NCBI RefSeq assembly: GCF_020497125.1
Contig: NC_059077.1
Coordinates: forward strand, 33,183,340-33,247,339
DNA: 64,000 nt
Direction: 5' to 3'
Source: Mauremys mutica
Lineage: Eukaryota > Chordata > Testudines > Geoemydidae
Shown here: in pieces, positions 56,000-64,000 of the stretch
Numbering within the stretch: the first letter of the stretch is position 1
Layout: every line of letters begins with the position of its first letter
Made by a program: the position numbers and the translations under genes
The notes under the pieces: generated by a model
Database searches by the model: none
The model's input: only the letters and a program-made list of their open reading frames with translations
Told to the model about the DNA's origin: nothing

Positions 56000-57370
56000 G
56001 TAAGCTTGATTCTTCCAGTCTGTTTTTTGTAGCATAATTCACCATCAGTACATGTCTACATATTGTAGAGATGTGTCACGTTGAATTATAATAGCTTTCA
56101 GTCAGTCTCTTTCCAGTGTGGTAGGTGGTTTGATATGGCTGTGCCTGACATTATTTTGGTGTGTAGATATGATCCCGTGTTAAATACTTTGCAGGGCAAT
56201 TTTTGAGCTGTTTTATGCAGTGTGTTTTGTAATTCCTATTAAAAGTATGTCAGTGTTCCCTCTTAAAGCATTCATGTTGAGACTCCTTTGACTGTTTTCA
56301 TGTCTATTAAAATTTTAAACTGACACTGGGACATTTTTAGACATCCTAAAAATGCAGTTTTTCATAGTACCAATCTTAAATGTAAAACTGTATTCTTAAT
56401 CTGGACAAAAAAGGTTAATATGGTCAGAGCTGAGGGTGCAGTTTAGCAGTAAACTTAGAGAAAACTCGCTGTTCCACACTGCAATAAAATGTAACCTTTT
56501 AGCAAAAACATGTCTGTCTTGCTGGTTGGAGAAAAGCATAAAATTAAGCTAATGCTTATCAGAAAAGAATATTCCTAACTTTTAAAAGTGAACTCTCTGG
56601 AGGTTGTGGTTCAGAGAAAGTTCCGTGTGATAGTCAGCTATAGTCTTGTCTGTCTTGTTTTGAATCAAATACAGAATGATTGTAGCTTCCTTCTGTAACT
56701 GAATGTAGCTGTATGCCATTATCTTCAGGATTTGTCCACTCATTTTTATAGGTCCTGAACTCTCCTCCAGACATGTGGATAGTACCTCTCTTCCTGCAAA
56801 TAACAGTGTAGCTCAGACAGCCATGTTCTTTCAGCCTTTATGCCAGATTCTGTCTGTGACTGTTTAGGACTTCCAACTTACCTATTGCTGTTCTAGCTAT
56901 TAAATCTGGTTTTGAGGCAGCAACAAGCAAAATCTTTCATGCTGAGGGTGATATCTTTGCAAAAAGCCTTGCAGACAGAAAAATAGACACTCTCCACCTT
57001 TGATGGACTTAAAAGCTTCGTCAGGGACTCATTGGCAACCACCTCATTGACTAGAACCACGTTGTCCTGGTGTGACAGCCAAAAGAACCTGTACTTTCTG
57101 GACCCAGGCAAATTTAAGTCAGTACTAGAGAAAATATGCCTAGTTGCTGAGTTCATAGACTCAAGGCTGGCAGCAAAGACCATAGCCGCTGTGGACAGTA
57201 GATAATTGTTCTCATCAAACCCTCTGCTTCAAAATCCTCAGGTGAAATCCTCTTTGGAGAAGAAGCTTCATAAAGTGGTAGCTACCACCACCAAGGACCC
57301 AAGCATTCTGTCCCCTCTGAAATCCAAGAATTAGGATTTCTCATATGGGCAAAAGCTGCTTTTTTTTTGT
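56000..57370. other. DDX4 intron with possible retroelement remnant
   Basis: Around 56900-57180 a plus-strand reading such as KIFHAEGDIFAKSLADRK resembles Gag-like sequence of DIRS elements, but stops are frequent. The rest shows nothing I can support. Confidence 0.25.
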
Positions 57371-57560
57371 TCTGAGAGAGGAATAGTCCAGTGGTTAAGG
57401 TGCAAGCTTGAGACACCATGGGTCTAGGTTCAATTTTTTGTTCCGCCACAGTCTTCTGATGCAACCATGGGCAAATCACTTGATCTTTGCCCTTCAGTTC
57501 CCCATCTGTAAAATAGGGAAGAACTGTTATGCCCATCTCACAGGTTGCTGAGGATAAATA
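57371..57560 (+). mobile_element. MIR/CORE-SINE copy
   Basis: It has the order typical of MIR: a tRNA-like head (tagtccagtggttaaggtgc, B box region ggtctaggttcaat), then tgggcaaatcacttgatctt and ccccatctgtaaaataggga, then the end atctcacaggttgctgagga. CORE-SINEs are ancient in amniotes. This copy is full-length in layout but diverged. Confidence 0.85.
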
Positions 57561-58186
57561 TATTAAAAAGATAGAGGCAGTTGAATGGTAATGGTGGCCT
57601 TATATGTATCTTAAATAGATACCCACAAGAGAGCTATCAGGTCTGGGATAAAACCTGTATGGGAAAACTTTGATCAGAGAATGGATCCAAGACTACTTTC
57701 AAACCCTGCCAACAGCATGACTCCATTTGTGTCTGTCTCTCTACAAAAATAGACCTAAGGGATATATATCCTTTCCCTTAGGCTGCCTAAGACCAAAAGA
57801 AGTGAAATAGAGCAGTGAAGATTAAATTTAAGATGGAGACCCCAGCTTTCATTCTCTCTGCACTTTCTCAGGGAGATTGCCTGGTATTGGTGGATCTGAT
57901 AGAAGTTTAGATCTAATATGGAATTGTCAAATAATTTGCTTATGCCTAGTTTACTTGTGAAAATTGCCAGTATCCACCGAAAAAAAATACTGTCAATTCC
58001 CAGTATCTGTAACAAGATATTAATAGGACTTTAGGGAATCATCTATACATATTCTTCAGCTTATTAGTCAGAGGCACTGTCCCCAAGGACCTTGCGGAAA
58101 GTGATCTTTACTTTTAGCATGTGTGCTTGTTGAGTAACTTAAAATAGCTCTGTGATTCCCCTCTCAGGATTATCCTCCTAGGAATC

Positions 58187-58680
58187 AAGATAGGTTAATA
58201 GATTTTGAGGCCAAAAGGGACCATTGTGATCATCTAGTGCAGTGTTTCTCAACCAGCAGGCCACTTGCAGCCCAATCAGCACACAGTTGCAACCAATGTG
58301 ACATCCATATAGGTTGTGTGTGTGTGTGTATGTATAATGTATAATATTGTGTGGATGTGGCCCACATAACACACAGGGAACTGCATATGTGGCCCACAAT
58401 GGTAAATAGGTTGAAGAACCACTGATCTAGTATGACCTTATGCAAAAAAGAAGTCATAGAATTTCATACAGTAATTCCTGGATCAAACTCAGTAACTTGT
58501 TTGAATCAAAGGCATTTATCTTTTAGTTAAAAACATCCAGTCCTGCTTTACAGATTAAAGGGAAGGAGAATCCACCACATCTCTTGGTAAGGTATTCCAA
58601 TGGTTAATTACCCTTACTCTAAATAAAAATAGTTGCACCTTGTTTCTGAGTTGATGCAAGAGCCAGTCTTCCTGAGAGGT
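58187..58680 (-). mobile_element. CR1-like 3' region, split by a hAT MITE
   Basis: The phrase gaggccaaaagggaccattg, then gtgatcatctagt, resumes after the insertion with gatctagtatgacctt, gagaatccaccacatctctt and ggtattccaatggttaatta. This is the complement of a CR1-type 3' end. Confidence 0.8.
58240..58424. mobile_element. hAT-type MITE inserted in a CR1-like element
   Basis: The ends CAGTGTTTCTCAACCAGC and GGTTGAAGAACCACTG are inverted. The flanks ATCTAGTG (58232-58239) and ATCTAGTA (58425-58432) differ once. A (TG)n run lies in the centre. It is 185 bases. Confidence 0.9.
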
Positions 58681-60216
58681 AAAATTTGCCAAATCCTATC
58701 ACTGATTACTTAAGTGTTGTTGGAGAGGGTCTCCATCAATTTTCACTTGAAGTTCCTAGGTCTTCTGATCTCATTCATCTCACTTTTCATTGTTACCAAA
58801 ATTTCAATATCTGAAAGAAAAAGCATCTATGTAAAAAGAAGTTGAAATGTGCCTTAAGTTCACAAGAACATCACCTCTATTTGTTTCCATCCACCTTAAA
58901 TCTAGTGCCTGATGGCATCCAAATCCTCCAAAGCTAAGAGTTAAATGCTGTCACTCAAGCATATGCAGCCCCTAATTAACTAATTCCAGAAGCTATTAGA
59001 ACCCATTCAGTATATTTCACATTAGCATTCTCTGTAGAAAAGGTGTCAGCTATCAGAGTTGAAATTGCTAAAATTCTCAGCTGATCATCCATCAGGCTTG
59101 ATCATTACTGCTTTGCAAAAGCATCCTTTAGCAGAAAGGCACTTCAAAGGATGGTCCCAAAATAGAATATGCTACTGATTTTAGGGGGGAAAGGAGGGAA
59201 TGAGTTTCTCTTTCTCCTTCCTTATGCATTTTGTTAGTCAGACACCTGGAAGTGGAAAGAGTTCAAGATACAGAATGAAGAACATGTTACTTATTTTTTC
59301 TGGGGGCTGATCTTTCCACCATCCATCCCAGCTAAGTCCTGCAGGTAGCTCTACTAAATTATTCTATTATACTCTGTGAGGGGGGAAAAAAGCAATGTGA
59401 TACAGAACCTCATGGATGAGTCTGAATTGCCTTTAGTATTTTCAGGAAGACAAGTACAGCCCCAATTTCTCATATTGAGGTAAGAGCTCAGTCCTATTTG
59501 AAAAAATAAATAAATAAAAGAGTTAGGTAACTAATTTGCCATTTCAAATTAAGGGAAAAAACTAACATGGGTAAACTTAAATGTTTTATGTACTTGGCAA
59601 GTCTTATTTTGACCATAAGCGTGTATTCTATAACGGTTTAAACCAAAGACAGTTAAACATTGTAAAAGTGGGTGGTTATTTTAATTATTAATAGGAAGAA
59701 TGAATCAAGCATATTCCACAGTGCTTAAAGGTAACATACAATTGTTCGCTTACTAAAAGCCAGCTATAAAAGAGTGTCTTAGTGAAATCATTCTAATTAT
59801 ATTATTCTGGTTGACTGTAGTAGTGGAATGGTTTCTTCAGGCCTAATTTCCAGTCCATCCCATCTACTCTACAAACTTGTAACACACACAATTAAATTAA
59901 ATGATCAGGTTTTTGCAGGAATGCTTGTGTAAATGCTGCTTGCATCCTTTCCCAGTGTTTCCTGATAGTGGGACCTTAATGCAGCAAGGCTGTAGAAAGT
60001 TGGTTGCTATGCTTTGGCAAGTGATTTGTGTGTTGCAAATAATGTACTGTTTGTTTTGTCTGATACAATTACGCTAGCTGTTAATGTGTACCTTTCAACC
60101 CAGTTTAATATTTTGAAGGCTAAGATCCAAAATCCTTAGTGGTGTGTACAATTAAGCACAGCACAGAGACCTGACAAGTTTGTTTAAATTTTAATTTTAA
60201 TGCATTTGTCTTGAAG
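58681..60216. other. DDX4 intron, nothing further recognised
   Basis: AT-rich, apart from the low-confidence exon candidate at 59695-59730. No repeat ends are identified. Confidence 0.35.
59695..59730 (+). other. DDX4: Candidate additional 36-base DDX4 exon
   Basis: A segment between ttaattattaatag and gtaaca has a plausible acceptor and donor. In the DDX4 frame it is open and phase 1 at both ends (GRMNQAYSTVLKG across junctions). It would therefore fit between the exons at 55999 and 60217 without a frame change. The encoded residues are not Gly/Arg-rich and I see no match to the known vertebrate sequence. It may be chance in an AT-rich intron. Confidence 0.22.
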
Positions 60217-60261
60217 AATCTACTGAAGATGGCCAATCAAGAGCGCTTTCAAGGAGAGGAG
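60217..60261 (+). CDS. DDX4: DDX4/VASA small coding exon, SRRGG
   Basis: The acceptor tttgtcttgaag ends at 60216 and a strong donor (gtaagac) follows GGAGAGGAG. The 45-base exon is phase 1 at both ends and encodes ESTEDGQSRALSRRG plus the start of a Gly codon. Mammalian DDX4 has an acidic/serine stretch followed by SKRGG-type residues at a comparable place. This is the last DDX4 exon I can see. The remaining Gly-rich region, any zinc-knuckle remnant and the DEAD-box core lie to the right of the window. Together the five coding exons provide 301 bases, about 100 residues. Confidence 0.8.
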
Positions 60262-60752
60262 GTAAGACTACGAAGATGAAGTGACACTGATAGAACAAAC
60301 AGATCTGCTATCTCCAAGGGAGTCTAACATTCTTTGAGTGATTGTCCATATAAATTCTACTGTTGGTGCACATGCTCCCATGTGCTAGAGATTTCACCCT
60401 TTTCACTATTGGAGTCTGAGGCCACGCATGCGCTCCAAAAGCCCTCCTACTGCTCATTCCTTGTTACTACCCAGGGCTGTGAGATGGCACTCCAGTGTCC
60501 ATGTCACAACACACTTTTTTCTAATCTTAGTGTAGATATGTAGATAGATGTGAATATAATAGTGTGGTTAGGTTTAACATAGGATAGCTTATGAGTTTGT
60601 AAATATTTTGTATAGTTCAGCTCTTTTTGGTTTTGTTTTGACAGGAAGATTGTTTGTTTTTCCTGGGGATTTAGCCCTGTCTGATTCTAAATCCCTGGGA
60701 TTTAAAACTGTTCCTCTTAAAGGGGAATATCCCTTTTAATGATGGGATAGGG

Positions 60753-61160
60753 CAGTAGTTTTCAACCCAGGGTACGTGTGCCCCTGGGAATACGCAGAGG
60801 TCTTCCAGGAGGTACGTGAACTCATCTAAGATATCGGCCTAATTTTACAACAAGCTACATAAAAGTCACTAGTAAAGTCAGTACAAACTAAAAATTCATA
60901 CAATGACTTGTTTATACTACTCTACATACTGTACACTGAAATGTAAGTACAATATTTATATAAAATAAAGAAATTGAAATAATTTATATGGTAAAAATCA
61001 GAAAGTATGCGATTTTTCAGTAATGGTGTGCTGTGACACTTGTATTTTTATATCTGAGTATCTAAGCAAGTAGTTGTTAAGTGAGGTGAAATGTGGTGTA
61101 TGCAAAACAAATCAGACTCCTGAAAGGGGTATAGTAGTTTGGAAAGGTTGAGAACCACTG
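60753..61160. mobile_element. hAT-type MITE, AT-rich interior
   Basis: The ends CAGTAGTTTTCAACCC and GGTTGAGAACCACTG are inverted. The flanks GGATAGGG (60745-60752) and GGATATAG (61161-61168) share six of eight bases, a decayed duplication. The 408-base interior is AT-rich without a transposase frame. Confidence 0.8.
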
Positions 61161-61761
61161 GGATATAGAACCAAAACAGTTTGATTTGTTAGGTGTTAAT
61201 CATTAGCCAGCATATAATTTAGGATCACTAACTACCAAGTGTTTTTAGCTCATATAATCATATCCCGCTATTATAAGTTCCTGGATTTTGTTGACAAACT
61301 ATTGCAAGAGGCATGGCAGAATTTAAATTTTTGATTTCTGAGGTACAGTGGATAACCAGGACATTCCTTCAGGAAGTTCTGAATGCCTCTCACACCACAT
61401 TCCATTCCATGAAAATTTCAATTGTTTGGAGCCGGGATGCTTTACTTGCATCTTCCAGCATCACAAGGGAGATACAGTCAGTGGTGGAACATTTTTCTCT
61501 TTGAGGGTCCTGCTCTTTTCATTTGTTCAAGGACTCCTGGGCTGCACTTTGTTCTCTTGGAATATATACACTAACTCCTAGAAGGAAGCAGGGAAAGCTG
61601 CCCTGCACCACATAGTAAAAGATACTGGGTAATAGCCTCTATCACATCCACTGACCCTCCATGGAAGGAGATTATGCTTTCAAAAGAGGAGTCCTTTGGC
61701 CTCAACATCCACACCCCGTCCTGCCACCACTTTGAAGCAATCACTTTGCCGATTGGTCTAG

Positions 61762-62513
61762 AGGTGCTCTATAACAGTAGTCACCAACTGGTCGATCCTA
61801 GAGAATCTCCCAATTGATCGCGATCTCCGGTAGCACAGCAGGGCTGCCAGTAAGGCAGTCTCCCTGCCCGCCCCAGTCTAGCTGCTATCGGAAGTGGCCC
61901 ATGCGGCCCCGGCAGCAGGGGTCTCCTTCTGCACGCTGCTCCTGCCTGCAAACACCACCCCTACAGCTCCCGTTGGCCAGGAATGGGGAGCTGTGGCCTT
62001 TGGGGGCGGTGCTTGCAGAGAGGGGCAGTGTGCGGAGCCACCTGCCCCCCTGTCTGGGACTTTAGGGCCGTGTTGGCCCCTTCCAGGAGCGGCGTGGGGC
62101 CTGGCTAGGCAGGGAGCCTGTCTTAGTGGCAGCTCCTCTTTGCTGCCGACCAGGAGCCACCCAAGGTAAGTGCCATCCCACAGGAGGCTGCACCGCAACC
62201 CCCTCCTTCATCCCAACACTCTGCCCCAGCCTGGAGCCCTCTCCTAAACCCAGACTCCCTCCCAGAGCTTGCACCCCTCACCTCGTGCTGCATCTCAACT
62301 CCTTGGCCCCAGCCCAGAGACTGCACCCCCTCCTGAACCCCAACCCTCTACCCCAACCTGCTGAAAGTGAGTGAGGGTGGGGGAGAGCGAGCGATGGCGA
62401 GCAGGGGGATGGAGTGAGCAGGGCAGGGCTTTGGGGAAGGGGTGGGGTAGATCCTGGGTTGCCTTTAAATTCAAAAAGTGATCTTGGGCATAAAGTTTGG
62501 AGACCACTGCTGT
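61762..62513. mobile_element. GC-rich MITE inserted in the DIRS-like remnant
   Basis: Left aacagtagtcaccaactggt, then cgatc, and right agtttggagaccactgctgt are an imperfect inverted pair. CAGTAGTCACCAA and TTTGGAGACCACTG fit the hAT-like ends in the window. The C-rich interior yields chance frames on both strands. Confidence 0.7.
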
Positions 62514-63504
62514 ACAACGATGGAGATGGATCTTTAATCTTCATCCACTCTCTATTTGGAGGCAGCCTTTCAACATGGAACGTGGTAGCATCAGATGTCT
62601 GGGTTATAGAAAGAAGGATATACCTCCTACAATTCTAGCCCGATCGCCCACTCCCTTCTCTGTCTCTGTTCAGAGACTCCCTTTCAAAGAGACGATTTCA
62701 GCAGGAAGTGGAATTGCTTTTCTCTGGCAGTAGTAAAGGAAGTACTGCTTCAGTACAGAGGGAAGGGGTTTTATTCCAGTTGTTTTCTAATCCTCAAGAA
62801 AAAAGGATGCTGCCCTGTCTTGGAGCTGAGGCCATTTAATGCCTTCATTTGCTGCATCAGGTTCAGAGTGGTAACTCTATCCTTCATAATTCCTTCATTA
62901 CAGCCACAGGACTGGTTTGCGGCTCTTGACCTGCATGTTTGCTTTCATATCGCTGTGCATAAAGTACTTAGTGGTTTTATCCTTCTTGAAACCTTATCAG
63001 TTTAGGGTCTGATTCTTGAGTTTGTCTACATTCACAAGGGTTTTCAACAAATGCCTAGTAGTGGTGGTTGCTTGCCTCAGAAAACAAGGAATAACTAGTT
63101 GATCCAAGGAAAATCATCACAACCCAGTTACAAATCCACTTAATGGGCAAGTCCATGAGGCTGGCATTGAACCCTGGATCACAAGAGGGCACTTCCCCCT
63201 CCCCCCCACAAAAAACCCACTAACCCTCCAAAACATGATCTTTGTTCTGAAGAGTGTGGGTGCTGACTCACAGTGCTTCATCTTCAGTCCTGTTTCCAAG
63301 ATCAACCAAATCTGACAAGACACTCTCAGAAATTGAATAGGTCACAAGGAGTCCCAGGAATAGATTCCAAACAAAGAGCTTAAAGAAGAGCTTTACCCTC
63401 TTTCTCCAATTCTGAGACTTCATGGTCTTATGTGGTTATACTGAAGCTTGACCTCATGACTGTGTGGAGTCCTTGGCCCAAGCAGACTATACTTGGATTA
63501 GTTA

Positions 63505-63864
63505 TTGAGAGTGCCACTGCTGAAAGCTGCTTTATCGAAGACTGATGATGGCTCTTTGGAGGCCAAAGGGTATTTTGATGCCACTGCATCCAGTGCCACA
63601 GACTTCAGCATCTATACTGGCCTGGGGGACACCATGGCATCATCTCTGCCTCAGTGCCATGGGGCACCATTGACATTTGACATCGATGGACCTTGGTATG
63701 CCGCCGGAGCTGGAATCTCCATTGATGCCAGAACTACCCTCATAGGCTTCACAACCTGTGGCCCAGAGTGCCTTGATGGTGCTGCCATCAGTGCCCGTGT
63801 CTATGGGACCTACTTAGTGGATATGTTCCTTCTTGTCAGCTTCCTCTCTGGTGTCAGACAATAG
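63505..63864 (+). CDS. Unidentified 119-codon frame in retroelement debris
   Basis: The plus-strand frame starts MRVPLLKAALSKTDDG and ends in LVSFLSGVRQ. It is rich in Ala, Ser, Gly and Thr (for example FDATASSATDFSIYTGLG), contains several Asp residues and has no membrane segment or motif I recognise. It follows the DIRS-like reverse-transcriptase fragment in the same orientation, so it may be a recombined piece of that element's gag or spacer. Nothing shows that it is expressed. It could equally be a chance open frame. No function is proposed. Confidence 0.25.
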   Translation: MRVPLLKAALSKTDDGSLEAKGYFDATASSATDFSIYTGLGDTMASSLPQCHGAPLTFDIDGPWYAAGAGISIDARTTLIGFTTCGPECLDGAAISARVYGTYLVDMFLLVSFLSGVRQ

Positions 63865-64000
63865 GCAAGGAATGGAAAACTCCCATAATTATTCTTCTAG
63901 TAGTTCTCTTCCACCTTTATTTGGTTTTGAATAAGGGATCAAAGTACTCATTGTGAGACACATACTCTTGCGCACCAGGTCCTGGATGTGGGACGTAGTT

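Larger units (their letters stand above)
61290..63990 (+). mobile_element. Second DIRS-like retroelement remnant, interrupted by a MITE
   Basis: Outside 61762-62513, the sequence around 62740-63010 encodes a reverse-transcriptase fragment: ELRPFNAFICCIRF (compare LDLRPLN), then QPQDWFAALDLHVCFHIAVH (motif A with the second position changed from DAYF to VCF). The following reading VFNKCLVVVVACLRKQGIT is the usual stretch before the YLDD box, but that box is absent. The part at 61300-61760 looks like pre-RT sequence with stops. The downstream 119-codon frame at 63505-63864 is uninterrupted but unidentified. It is probably inactive. Confidence 0.65.

Noticed and set aside
1..64000. CRISPR arrays, bacterial operons, riboswitches or phage genes
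   Set aside because: There are no regularly spaced direct repeats with unique spacers and no prokaryotic gene organisation. Spliced exons, CpG promoters and eukaryotic retroelements show a vertebrate nuclear genome.

Overview
This window is vertebrate nuclear DNA, most likely from a turtle. It contains the divergent 5' ends of two single-copy genes, SLC38A9 (minus strand) and DDX4/VASA (plus strand), embedded in dense transposable-element sequence. The turtle assignment is an inference from three things: the SLC38A9-DDX4 head-to-head arrangement known from amniotes, abundant CR1 LINEs with the ATTCTATG-type 3' tail, and a tRNA-derived SINE with a CR1-like tail like the one described in tortoises. 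DIRS elements, hairpin elements that look Penelope-like, and many hAT MITEs are also present. No window-wide single-reading-frame gene exists. The genuine coding sequence is a handful of short exons with good splice sites.

Left part (1-13.9 kb): SLC38A9 side. One coding exon (4367-4514, minus) carries the presumed initiator ATG and the conserved stretch before the transmembrane region. A CpG-rich promoter and first exon lie near 13.2-13.8 kb. The intron and flanks hold a complete hAT MITE with an 8-bp target duplication (1213-1911), a mariner-like MITE, a hAT inside another hAT (7207-7848), a hairpin element with hammerhead-ribozyme-like centres (7920-8130), and a CR1 inserted in another MITE (9962-11478).

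Middle (14-30 kb): intergenic. It is a mosaic of nested transposons, among them hATs with clear 8-bp duplications (14420, 14843, 19116, 23875, 24890, 27030), CR1 fragments, LTR-like pieces, a tRNA-derived SINE, and a roughly 5-kb composite region (24.28-29.44 kb) with degenerate inverted ends and several tRNA-like modules.

Right part (30-64 kb): DDX4. A CpG-rich promoter (about 30.05-30.76 kb) has three CACGTG E-boxes and a reverse CCAAT box. It is followed by a noncoding exon 1, the ATG exon (30747-30834) and four further coding exons (36751-36817, 49836-49910, 55958-55999, 60217-60261). Together these give about 100 residues of the Gly/Arg-rich, disordered N-terminus of the germ-line RNA helicase. 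The DEAD-box core lies beyond the right edge. The introns hold a nearly full-length CR1 (42490-45973, minus) back to back with a degenerate DIRS retrotransposon (45974-48412) that ends abruptly in a CR1 3' end, LTR-like repeats, a MIR/CORE-SINE, and a second DIRS-like copy (61.3-64 kb).

The observations most worth checking are the hairpin family with 12-15-bp target duplications and ribozyme-like centres, and the copy of it that duplicated a ZNF143/THAP11-like motif in the SLC38A9 promoter. All element identifications come from reading the sequence without database searches.
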